NCBI GenBank assembly: GCA_946482355.1
Contig: CAMLRE010000013.1
Coordinates: 1 to 13,829, forward strand
DNA length: 13,829 nucleotides
Origin: an uncultured Bdellovibrio sp.
GTDB lineage: Bacteria; Bdellovibrionota; Bdellovibrionia; Bdellovibrionales; Bdellovibrionaceae
Direction: 5' to 3'
Part shown: positions 1-6,033 of the stretch, in pieces
Layout: every line of letters starts with the position of its first letter
Numbering within the stretch: the stretch's first letter is position 1
Program-made: the position numbers and the translations under genes
The notes under the pieces: generated by a model
The model's input: only the letters and a program-made list of their open reading frames with translations
Told to the model about the DNA's origin: nothing
The model's database searches: none

Positions 1-134
1 ATTTTGGATCACAATTGGACGATCTTTTTTTTCTAGTAGACCTTTAAATTTTTTTTAACATTCCGGCCCTCAACCTACGTCCAGTAACCCCCGATGAGTT
101 CTTTAGACAGTTCATTAAGCGGAGGATACACACT

Positions 135-515
135 ATGGGTGCATCACAAAGAAAATTCAGACAGGCCCCTCGCAAAGAAGTAGTTCCATTAACGTTGGAC
201 GCTTTTTCTTCGATGGAAAGTTTAGAGAAGATTGCGAAATATGGTGAGATCATTGAGGCTTCGGCATCAGGGATTCTAATTAACTTCAAGCGTGAAGACT
301 TTATTAAAAAAGAATTACGCTCGAATTTAAATTTGGATGCTCTGGTTGGCCACAAGGTGTTTTTCACGATTCATGAAATGGATCTTGAAATTTCAGGCAC
401 CGTAGCGCGCACAAAATTCTTAGGTAAGAAGGGTTTCCAAGTCGCTGTAGATTACAGTACGGATGCTCCTGAATACTGGCGCGAATGCCTGATTGATTTA
501 CTTCCTAATTCATAA
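135..515 (+). CDS. PilZ-like domain protein (divergent)
   Basis: A 126-residue cytoplasmic protein with no signal peptide or membrane segment. It resembles a single-domain PilZ protein, the family that binds cyclic di-GMP and passes the signal to motility or envelope targets. Two motif remnants are visible: RQAPR at residues 9-13 fits the RxxxR arginine motif, and EASASG at 41-46 fits [D/N]xSxxG with Glu in place of Asp/Asn. Alternating hydrophobic residues follow (GHKVFFTIHEMDLEISGTV, then GFQVAVDY), as expected of the PilZ beta-barrel. The ATG at 135 is preceded by GGAGG at 121-125, 9 nt away, which fixes the start. The gene is monocistronic and converges on the gene ending at 557. The acidic substitution leaves c-di-GMP binding uncertain. 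The 134 bases upstream show no convincing promoter and no other gene. Confidence 0.72.
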   Translation: MGASQRKFRQAPRKEVVPLTLDAFSSMESLEKIAKYGEIIEASASGILINFKREDFIKKELRSNLNLDALVGHKVFFTIHEMDLEISGTVARTKFLGKKGFQVAVDYSTDAPEYWRECLIDLLPNS

Positions 516-517
516 GT

Positions 518-557
518 CACGGCGAAGCCGTGCCAATGAGCTTCGGCGAAGCCGTGC
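518..557. repeat. Tandem GGCGAAGCC hairpin repeat between convergent genes
   Basis: The 13-mer GGCGAAGCCGTGC occurs twice, at 521-533 and 545-557, 24 bp apart. The first copy is a perfect stem-loop, CACGGC-GAA-GCCGTG (518-532). The second copy can form GGC-GAA-GCC. The unit lies between the stop of the PilZ-like gene (515) and the stop of the opposite gene (557-559) and touches the latter. There is no U-tract on either strand, so it is not a canonical intrinsic terminator. It could still slow polymerase or block 3' exonucleases for both convergent transcripts. Confidence 0.6.
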
Positions 558-1249
558 TAGTTCATAAGGTTCGCTGGGCTGTAAAGCTCAGTAAACTTAG
601 GAAGACCTTGCTCACTGACAAGCACCACCGAATAATGCGGTGGTAAGAACCAAGAAATAGCTTCGGCAATGCCTGCGTGTTCATTCTCTGGAGGATTACC
701 CAGTGATTCCAGAGAAAATGCTAAATCGTAGTTTTTTTCATCCGGTGAAATCATTAAAATTTTCGGATTAAAAACTGTCTGGTCATTGAAAAAATCTTTT
801 AAAACTTTACGTACATAGAATGGCAAATACTGTTCAGTCGGAACACCGCTGTAGATTTTGTCACTGCTGTATTCTACTTTTCCTGAAGCTTGCGCTAGAT
901 CAGGGCGCATGAAATATCCCGTTTCAATAAACGACCAAATCATACCGTAAGAAAAAACGTAATCCGGGTACGGTTCACGTTGTGGGTTAACCACTAAGCC
1001 CATACCTTTTGTTGATAACCACTTCATGATTTTTTGTGAAGATTCGATGTGGTCACCGTTAAATTGAGTTTTATTATTGGCCGTTAATGTTTGGCACATT
1101 AAGTACGGCCAACCATCTGGTCCTTGTTGAGGATCGTTTGAAATTAATCCGACTTCGACTTCAGAGAACAACTTAAAAAATTTTTCGTCCCAGTTGAAAT
1201 TGCGATCTTGTTCTTTAACTTTTAAGTGGTCTTGTAAGCTCACAGGCAT
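557..1249 (-). CDS. Hypothetical cytoplasmic protein, second gene of L,D-transpeptidase operon
   Basis: I do not recognise this 230-residue protein. It has no signal peptide, no hydrophobic helix and a single cysteine, so it is probably cytoplasmic. It is rich in aromatic residues, with a run GPDGWPYLMCQT near residues 43-54 and a C-terminal half with alternating strands (HYSVVLVSEQGLPKFTEL). Its start lies 11 bp after the stop of the L,D-transpeptidase gene, so the two are almost certainly cotranscribed. The start is ambiguous: AAAGG (1254-1250) directly abuts the ATG at 1249 with no spacer, while a GTG two codons later (1243-1241) has a 6-nt spacer and may be the real initiator, giving 228 residues. 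It ends in the GGCGAAGCC repeat. A role tied to the transpeptidase is suggested only by the operon. Confidence 0.75.
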   Translation of the reverse strand: MPVSLQDHLKVKEQDRNFNWDEKFFKLFSEVEVGLISNDPQQGPDGWPYLMCQTLTANNKTQFNGDHIESSQKIMKWLSTKGMGLVVNPQREPYPDYVFSYGMIWSFIETGYFMRPDLAQASGKVEYSSDKIYSGVPTEQYLPFYVRKVLKDFFNDQTVFNPKILMISPDEKNYDLAFSLESLGNPPENEHAGIAEAISWFLPPHYSVVLVSEQGLPKFTELYSPANLMN

Positions 1250-1260
1250 CCTTTAAATAA

Positions 1261-1941
1261 CTATTTAACAACGTTCTGTACAATATACAAAGTTCTGAAA
1301 CCTTGCCAGCGAACAGTGTCGCCTTGCTTAGTTTGAGCCACTGAGCCATCGCGATTTACTTTCGGAACTAAACCTTTGCCAGCCTTTTGCACATAAGAAA
1401 ATAAAACCGGAGCATGATTTGGATGCATTCTTACGCAACCACCAGAAGCACGGCCGCCAAGTTTGTTTTCAGTTCCTGCTGGTGCTTGGTGTGTCGCAAT
1501 TCCTGATTCAAAAAATACCGCGTACGGCATCCAAGTTTGCCAAAGATTAGAAAAATAATTTTCATCTAAAGTTTCTACGTCGAAATAACCCACTGGGGTT
1601 GTTGACCAGTACGGGCGTTTTGAACAGTGATCTTTTTTAGGTTCTTGGCCTGGGCCACAACCTTTTTCATACTCTTCGCGACCTGAAGAAATTTTTGTAA
1701 GTAAAATTACTTTTTGATTTTCATAAACTCGTAAAGTTTGGCGGTCACTGCCCGAGTTAGCTTTGTTGATCACAATCACTAATTTAAATTCTTTTAACCA
1801 TGGGTAAGTTTGAAAATCAGATTCACTAAATGGACGAGCTGTAAAATCAGCCGGTGCTGTGACGGCATCAATTGCCGGATCCCACACTTGAGCTTGAGTC
1901 GTTAAGGCAAAAACGAAAGTCAAAATAAAGGCTTTAATCAT
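1261..1941 (-). CDS. Exported L,D-transpeptidase (YkuD domain)
   Basis: A periplasmic YkuD-fold L,D-transpeptidase of 226 residues. This family forms 3-3 peptidoglycan crosslinks, swaps D-amino acids or attaches proteins to the wall, using a catalytic cysteine. The conserved block is near the C-terminal third: His151, then ASGGCVRMHP with Cys169 as nucleophile and Arg171, fitting HX(14-17)[S/T]xGCxR. It carries a signal peptide (MIKAFILTFVFALTTQA, then QVWDP) without a lipobox. Starting at the ATG at 1941 is preferred over an in-frame TTG at 1953, because GGAGG (1951-1947) lies 5 nt before the ATG and would be inside the coding region otherwise. It is the first gene of a two-gene operon with the hypothetical protein ending at 557. 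Bdellovibrio carries many L,D-transpeptidases and uses them on its own and prey walls, but which applies here cannot be told from sequence. Confidence 0.9.
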   Translation of the reverse strand: MIKAFILTFVFALTTQAQVWDPAIDAVTAPADFTARPFSESDFQTYPWLKEFKLVIVINKANSGSDRQTLRVYENQKVILLTKISSGREEYEKGCGPGQEPKKDHCSKRPYWSTTPVGYFDVETLDENYFSNLWQTWMPYAVFFESGIATHQAPAGTENKLGGRASGGCVRMHPNHAPVLFSYVQKAGKGLVPKVNRDGSVAQTKQGDTVRWQGFRTLYIVQNVVK

Positions 1942-1980
1942 TGGCTCCTCCAAAATTTAACAGAGCTAAATCAAAGCCAA

Positions 1981-2009
1981 AAAATAAGAAATTCTAAGCC
2001 CAGAGGCAA
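1981..2009 (-). promoter_or_regulatory. Possible promoter of L,D-transpeptidase operon
   Basis: On the minus strand TTGCCT (2009-2004) and TATTTT (1986-1981) are separated by 17 bp, each matching the sigma-70 consensus at 4 of 6 positions. Transcription would start about 33 nt before the ATG at 1941. The -35 lies in one arm of the stem-loop at 2002-2024. The match is weak and stands only on position and spacing. Confidence 0.3.
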
Positions 2010-2024
2010 ACCGTAATTGCCTCT
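2002..2024. other. 8-bp perfect stem-loop between two minus-strand genes
   Basis: AGAGGCAA (2002-2009) and TTGCCTCT (2017-2024) form a perfect 8-bp stem with a 7-nt loop. On the minus strand the nearest T-run is about 16 nt further on, so it is not a textbook intrinsic terminator for the beta-barrel gene upstream, though it may act as one. Its overlap with the candidate -35 of the L,D-transpeptidase operon makes an operator possible. Confidence 0.45.
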
Positions 2025-2084
2025 AAGAACAAGCTATTGAAGATTTTACAGATAAGATGCGCCTTAAGACGTTAAAGGGCTCTT

Positions 2085-2654
2085 TTAGAACTTATAGATC
2101 ACCGAAAAATTCGGGTAAATCATGGTTTTTGTGTTCGATTCCTGAGTTAAAGTCGTCGAATTTGTGATTTGTTCGTTGTACGAAGCTTGGTGATAAACAA
2201 GCTTCACACCAATATTTAATTTACTGCCCACTTTAGGTAAATAACCGAATTCACCTTTAAGCGAAGTTCCGCGCCATTCAGCTTCGCCACCGGCTCCAGA
2301 AAATTGCGCTTTTGCCAGTAAATTGTAAGCTAGGGCTGCATACCAGTTTTGTTCACGGCCAAATAAATAAGTAAATTTAGGACCCGTTTCAGTTGATGAA
2401 TAAGTTGTTTCACCAGATGGCGTATCATCGCTTGTTGAAACGCCAGAATAGTTCCAACCAATACCCCAAAGTTTGCGGCCTTCTGAATTCATCAAAACTG
2501 CAAAATCATAAACTGTACGTGAGTAAGTAAAATCACTTGTCGATGCTAAGTTATCACTAAAATAAAATAACCCAAGTTCTGCAACCACGGCTTTCGCTGA
2601 AATCGAAGTTAATAAAACCGCACAAAATAAGAATGAAACAATTGATTTACCCAT
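2085..2654 (-). CDS. Small outer-membrane beta-barrel protein
   Basis: A 189-residue exported protein. The signal peptide covers residues 1-22 (hydrophobic SIVSFLFCAVLLTSISAKA). The mature part alternates polar and hydrophobic/aromatic residues in strand-length blocks with Gly/Ser/Thr-rich turns, and it ends in YPNFSVIYKF. A C-terminal Phe after alternating aromatics is the usual signature for BAM-mediated insertion of outer-membrane barrels. At this size it would be an 8-stranded barrel of the OmpA/OmpW/OmpX type, but I cannot assign a named family. The ATG at 2654 lacks a recognisable Shine-Dalgarno sequence. It sits downstream of the terminator of the next gene (2711-2743), so it is probably transcribed on its own, and the stem-loop at 2002-2024 may end the transcript. 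Confidence 0.78.
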   Translation of the reverse strand: MGKSIVSFLFCAVLLTSISAKAVVAELGLFYFSDNLASTSDFTYSRTVYDFAVLMNSEGRKLWGIGWNYSGVSTSDDTPSGETTYSSTETGPKFTYLFGREQNWYAALAYNLLAKAQFSGAGGEAEWRGTSLKGEFGYLPKVGSKLNIGVKLVYHQASYNEQITNSTTLTQESNTKTMIYPNFSVIYKF

Positions 2655-2710
2655 GACTTAATTCAATCAGATTAGTCAGGTTAGGCAAAGTCCAGCCCCA
2701 GGTCTTTGGT

Positions 2711-2743
2711 CGAAAAAAATGCTCCCCAGAAACCCTAGGGAGC
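2711..2743 (-). terminator. Intrinsic terminator of the 427-aa exported protein gene
   Basis: Reading the minus strand, GCTCCC (2743-2738) pairs with GGGAGC (2726-2721) across an 11-nt loop and is followed at once by ATTTTTTT (2720-2713). It lies about 40 nt after the stop at 2785. A GC-rich stem plus seven U residues makes this a standard Rho-independent terminator. Confidence 0.85.
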
Positions 2744-2784
2744 TGTAAAAAATAATTACGTAACAATTTTAAATGGATTCTAAC

Positions 2785-4068
2785 TTAGCGAGACATGACC
2801 ACTGGTAAATCCAGAATTTCCTGGATGCGTTCGTGGTTAATACGTGGGTTGTTGTTGTTACAATCTACGCTTGCCAACGGCACCCATAAAAAATCTGGAT
2901 TACTTGATGTCCATGATCCCGATAAACTTCCGTCAGATGCTTCAGTTAAACGGTAAGAATAGGTGCGGATGTAAGATGGTGCTTCACCCGGATCTGAACT
3001 TGGGGCTTTATCGTATTTATGAATTCTAACTTTGGCAGTGACTGCGTACGTTCTGGCTCCTGTTTTTTTAATTTTCATCGTGTAACCAGAAATCACATTG
3101 TTATCCACAGGTTCTAACTGTTTGTAATCGACGGCGATCGGTTTTTTAAGTGTGCCGATGTAATAGCGTAAAGTTTTATGAAATAGCGCAGCTCCGATAT
3201 CGCGCGGATTACTGTTCGAACCGCGATAACGATTACCGAAAAAAGCAATTTTCACGCAGTAATCAGTTTCAGCTAACAAACCTTTTTGGTCTGAAACCGA
3301 AAATGTTGTATTTGATTGTTCATCGTATTTTGAGGCTGCTGGTTCAGCACGTAACACAGAACTTGCGGCCCAACCGTTACAGTGACCTTCCCAGTTAATA
3401 CCATGATAGCGATGGCGTGAATTTTCCCAAGCTTGTGATCCCGGGTTAGATCCGGTTCTGGCTTTTACGAATTGGTCGTATTTGGCCATCGGAGAATTTG
3501 AACCGTTTGATAAACGGCGGCCATTGTATGCCCACCAGTAACCGCGCCAAGGTTTGATGTCGGATTCTTCGGTGATTTCACCTGTGTCCATTTCTAAAGA
3601 TTCTAAACCACCTATTTTTTCTACTGGGGCATTTGACGTGGATAACACGCGAAGTGTTTCGTTCGCTGAACTCATCATCTGTTGAGTTAAATACTGCGGC
3701 ACCAAAGCTTTCATATGTTTTGGTTCGTTGTAAGGAATTGAAAATGGATTAAATTCTTTCGCTAACACTTTGTGAACAGAGCGTACTCCCTGTTTTAAAG
3801 ATCCATGAGTCATCACGCCGTCTGGATCAACCGTGAAGGCTAATTCAGGAACTACTTTGTCTGCATCGGCATTAAAAACATAAAGAGTTCCCAACGGAGA
3901 ACTTAATTGTTGGTAACACCAAGTTTCTTTCGTTTCGACAACGGCTGCATCAGCTTCAGGGCCCTCAGGCACCGTAAAACTATAACACGCTGGTTGTGCA
4001 TCTGCGAAAGCATGAGCGGAATAAAGCGAAGCTATAATGACAACAAATCTTTTAATAAATTTGAACAT
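2785..4068 (-). CDS. Exported transglutaminase-elicitor-like cysteine enzyme
   Basis: A 427-residue exported protein with a signal peptide (residues 1-20, MFKFIKRFVVIIASLYSAHA). The central region has WRGYWWAYNGRR (174-185), then NSPMAKYDQF (191-200), then WEGHCNGWAASSVL (226-239). From memory this order resembles the GP42-type transglutaminase elicitor family known from Phytophthora and some bacteria, where the Cys of the GHCxGWA block is the nucleophile of a Cys-His-Asp triad. Here that would be Cys230, with His297 (ALFHKTL) and Asp314 (IAVDY) as candidate partners. The C-terminal half looks beta-rich and ends after FLWVPL (394-399). Such an enzyme would crosslink or cleave Gln side chains or peptides outside the cell or in prey. 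GGAG lies 7 nt before the ATG, and a strong terminator follows. The family assignment is by motif memory; a papain-like peptidase is the alternative. Confidence 0.55.
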   Translation of the reverse strand: MFKFIKRFVVIIASLYSAHAFADAQPACYSFTVPEGPEADAAVVETKETWCYQQLSSPLGTLYVFNADADKVVPELAFTVDPDGVMTHGSLKQGVRSVHKVLAKEFNPFSIPYNEPKHMKALVPQYLTQQMMSSANETLRVLSTSNAPVEKIGGLESLEMDTGEITEESDIKPWRGYWWAYNGRRLSNGSNSPMAKYDQFVKARTGSNPGSQAWENSRHRYHGINWEGHCNGWAASSVLRAEPAASKYDEQSNTTFSVSDQKGLLAETDYCVKIAFFGNRYRGSNSNPRDIGAALFHKTLRYYIGTLKKPIAVDYKQLEPVDNNVISGYTMKIKKTGARTYAVTAKVRIHKYDKAPSSDPGEAPSYIRTYSYRLTEASDGSLSGSWTSSNPDFLWVPLASVDCNNNNPRINHERIQEILDLPVVMSR

Positions 4069-4162
4069 AGAGGCACTCCATCAAATGTGGTTAGGTGTAA
4101 TAACCCCAAGACGAGCAAGCATAAGGCCACGATAAAACGCGGCAAAACAAAGGTTTTGTTGG

Positions 4163-4186
4163 TAAAAATGCCCGAATGAACGGGGC
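4163..4186 (-). terminator. Terminator of the LuxR-type regulator gene
   Basis: On the minus strand GCCCCG (4186-4181) pairs with CGGGC (4174-4170) across a short loop, with one bulged C, and is followed by ATTTTT (4169-4164). It lies about 35 nt after the stop of the response-regulator gene. A smaller GGCAATCTGCC hairpin lies just before it. Confidence 0.65.
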
Positions 4187-4219
4187 TTAATCAGGCAGAT
4201 TGCCTTAAAAATTTTTTAA

Positions 4220-4897
4220 TTAAACTAAGCCGCGGCGAATAGCTTCGCGTGTGGCTTCAGCACGATTTGAAACATGCAATTTTTGATAGATCACTTTCAC
4301 ATAACTTGCCACAGTCTGCGCACTTAATCCCATTGTTCCCGCAGCTTCGGCTACAGTTAAACCACGCGCTAAGTGAGTCAGCGTTTCTCTTTCACGTGTT
4401 GTTAATTCGGTTTTTACTGTGTTGTTTTTTTCAGGCTGACGGAAATACTCAATCAAGCGAGTAGCAATCGATGGTGATAATGGCGGTTCGTTATGTAAAA
4501 TACGTTTTAAAATATCAGATAAAAAAGCTGGATCATCTCGTTTTAACAAATATCCAACAGCGCCTGCACTTAAAGCTTCAAAAAGGTATTTATCTTCTTC
4601 GTAAATAGTGACGACAACAGCTTGAGCGTGCGGTTCTTTTTCTTTTAGCAAACGAACAATATCTAAACCTGATCCGTCAGGTAAGCCCAAATCAACTAAA
4701 GCTAAGTAAAGTGGAGTTTTTTGTGCCGTAGAATTCGAACGATCATGAAGCCATGTCTGAGCTTCTTTAACACTTTGCGTGCAATGAACTGAAATCCCCG
4801 GAAAGGCCGAAGTCACAACGTTTTTTAAAAATTGAGTTGTTCTATTGTCTTCGATGACAAGACAAATGCTTTGAGCGAATTCAGCTAATGTTTTCAA
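4220..4897 (-). CDS. NarL/FixJ-type response regulator (REC + LuxR HTH)
   Basis: A two-domain response regulator of 225 residues. The receiver domain (about 10-130) has the acidic pair Glu16-Asp17, phospho-acceptor Asp69 (ALVDLGLPDGSG), switch residue Thr97 and Lys119 (GYLLKR), so all key phosphorylation residues are present. The LuxR/GerE helix-turn-helix occupies about 163-225 (ELTTRERETLTHLARGLT, then LSAQTVASYVKVIYQKL). It should bind DNA as a dimer once phosphorylated. No histidine kinase gene lies next to it, so it is an orphan here and its partner and targets are unknown. The start is a TTG at 4897 with a weak purine-rich site (GAAAGAG) 5 nt upstream, and no ATG fits better. A CGGCA/TGCCG hairpin (4920-4936) lies in the leader. 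The nearest downstream gene is separated by a terminator. Confidence 0.92.
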   Translation of the reverse strand: MKTLAEFAQSICLVIEDNRTTQFLKNVVTSAFPGISVHCTQSVKEAQTWLHDRSNSTAQKTPLYLALVDLGLPDGSGLDIVRLLKEKEPHAQAVVVTIYEEDKYLFEALSAGAVGYLLKRDDPAFLSDILKRILHNEPPLSPSIATRLIEYFRQPEKNNTVKTELTTRERETLTHLARGLTVAEAAGTMGLSAQTVASYVKVIYQKLHVSNRAEATREAIRRGLV

Positions 4898-4971
4898 GTA
4901 TACTCTTTCTAGCTATCAGCGGCACATTAAATGCCGTTTATTTATCTTAGGAGTTTACTCGGAAAACCGTC

Positions 4972-4989
4972 ACCCCCTGAATCGGGGGT
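4972..4989 (-). terminator. Possible terminator of the three-repeat cysteine protein gene
   Basis: ACCCCC (4972-4977) and GGGGGT (4984-4989) form a 6-bp GC-rich stem with a 6-nt loop. On the minus strand a further ACC/GGT pairing closes below it and a short TTTT follows. It lies about 55 nt after the stop at 5044. The U-tract is poor, so function is uncertain. It also lies upstream of the response regulator and could sit in that gene's control region. Confidence 0.45.
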
Positions 4990-5043
4990 CGCTGGTCTTT
5001 TAGAATAAATTTTATTTACAAGTTATGCCCTTAGGCAAAAATG

Positions 5044-5862
5044 TTAAGGTTTGAAGCGCTGACATGCCGGAACAATCTCAAGATCAGAAATGTCTTGGCA
5101 TTGCCCGTTAATTTCAACCGCCCACACCTTATCTAGACCTGCTAAACTTTCGCAGTTTGTATTTCTATCCACCGCTGCCACTAATTCATCACCGCAAGAA
5201 TCTGAATGATAAAATTTAACAGCTCGAGGAGAATTGATCGCCTTAAAAGCGATACAACTTTTCTTTAATGTCGTGTCAGCAACATCTTTACATTGGTTGT
5301 TAACCATGATGGCCCAAGCGCTGTTGCCTGAATCACTTAAAGTGTCGCAGTTTGTGTAAGATGAAAAAATACCGGATAAAGAATCGCTGCAAGAATCTGA
5401 TCTATACACTTTAACCGCTTCTTTATTGCCAGCATTTTGATACATGCGACAGGCATTTTGTGCTGTTGTATCGTCGATGTCTTGGCATTGACCGTTCACA
5501 CGAATCGCCCAAACTTTTTCGGTTGGTGAAAAACGATTACAATCCGTCGTGGGATTGACCACACCCACTAATTCACTGCTGCATGAATCGCTACGAAAGA
5601 ATTCAACATTTTGCCCTTGGTGCGGAGGATTCGTTGGTAAATTTAAAGCCTGTTGCAAATAGTTTTCAGCTTGGGCCAGTTTTTGACTGATATAACGAAC
5701 GCGTTCTTTTTGCTGAGGTGTTGTCACTTCGTTAAAAAGAATTTGTGTTTGGCTTTGTGCCGATTGAACTTCCATTAATCCGCTTCTTACGCGTGAATCA
5801 TCGGCGGCTTGCACAGCGATTCCTGCGGTTAGCACAGCTAATACTAAGAATGATTTTTTCAT
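5044..5862 (-). CDS. Exported protein with three tandem four-cysteine modules
   Basis: A 272-residue exported protein that I cannot assign to a named family. Signal peptide at residues 1-19 (MKKSFLVLAVLTAGIAVQA). Residues about 28-75 are Gln/Glu-rich and probably helical or coiled coil. Then come three copies of a module of about 56 residues at 86-141, 150-206 and 215-270. Each has the pattern [FY]xSDSC...C...WA[IV]xxN[GN]QC[QK]D[IV]xD...C. Cysteines are at 94/108/126/138, 158/172/191/203 and 223/237/255/267, giving spacings 14-18-12, 14-19-12 and 14-18-12. These are the only cysteines in the protein, so two disulfides per module are likely. Such repeated small domains suggest a binding or adhesive role outside the cytoplasm. 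AGGGGGG lies just before the ATG at 5862. A probable promoter is at 5910-5939. Confidence 0.85.
   Translation of the reverse strand: MKKSFLVLAVLTAGIAVQAADDSRVRSGLMEVQSAQSQTQILFNEVTTPQQKERVRYISQKLAQAENYLQQALNLPTNPPHQGQNVEFFRSDSCSSELVGVVNPTTDCNRFSPTEKVWAIRVNGQCQDIDDTTAQNACRMYQNAGNKEAVKVYRSDSCSDSLSGIFSSYTNCDTLSDSGNSAWAIMVNNQCKDVADTTLKKSCIAFKAINSPRAVKFYHSDSCGDELVAAVDRNTNCESLAGLDKVWAVEINGQCQDISDLEIVPACQRFKP
5053..5607 (-). repeat. Three tandem coding repeats (four-Cys modules)
   Basis: Module-coding segments are 5607-5440, 5415-5245 and 5220-5053 on the minus strand, with a pitch of about 64-65 codons. The repeats are clear at protein level, and much less so at DNA level, which points to an old internal duplication. 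Confidence 0.85.
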
Positions 5863-5909
5863 AATCCCCCCTGAGGTATTCAGTCACGCTAGTTCAGGTG
5901 TTTTTGTCT

Positions 5910-5939
5910 GTCATACGATAATATTCTGCGAAATCTCAA
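5910..5939 (-). promoter_or_regulatory. Probable promoter of the three-repeat cysteine protein, with palindrome at -35
   Basis: On the minus strand TTGAGA (5939-5934, 5 of 6 to consensus) and TATGAC (5915-5910, 4 of 6) are 18 bp apart, placing the start site about 40 nt before the ATG at 5862. The -35 overlaps an inverted repeat TCTCA-AAA-TGAGA at 5934-5946, a possible binding site for a repressor. Confidence 0.42.
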
Positions 5940-5976
5940 AATGAGACGATGACAATCTAACGACTCTGTTAACTGC

Positions 5977-5989
5977 TTTGACAGTCAAA
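5977..5989. promoter_or_regulatory. Palindrome TTTGAC-A-GTCAAA in a divergent intergenic region
   Basis: A perfect 6-1-6 inverted repeat lies in the 171-bp gap between the divergent three-repeat protein gene and the 541-aa exported protein gene. It would fall in the 17-bp spacer of a weak promoter-like pair for the rightward gene (TTAACT 5969-5974, TAGTGT 5992-5997). It also contains TTGACA, a perfect -35 hexamer with no good -10 at the right distance. An operator role is an inference. Confidence 0.35.
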
Positions 5990-6033
5990 TCTAGTGTATT
6001 CGACCTAATCAAGGTTTTGGTTTTGCAAAATCA

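Noticed and set aside
94..183. Short upstream open frame beginning at ATG 94, overlapping the PilZ-like gene start
   Set aside because: No ribosome site before it and out of frame with the real gene; most likely chance.
44..367. Open frame on the minus strand across the PilZ-like gene
   Set aside because: Antisense shadow of a well-supported gene; no ribosome site and no recognisable protein features.
2844..3398. Two plus-strand open frames inside the transglutaminase-like gene
   Set aside because: Both are antisense to a gene with a signal peptide, motif series, ribosome site and terminator; their composition is not protein-like.
5978..5983. TTGACA as the -35 of a promoter for the 541-aa protein
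   Set aside because: No acceptable -10 hexamer occurs at 15-19 bp; the hexamer is part of a palindrome instead.
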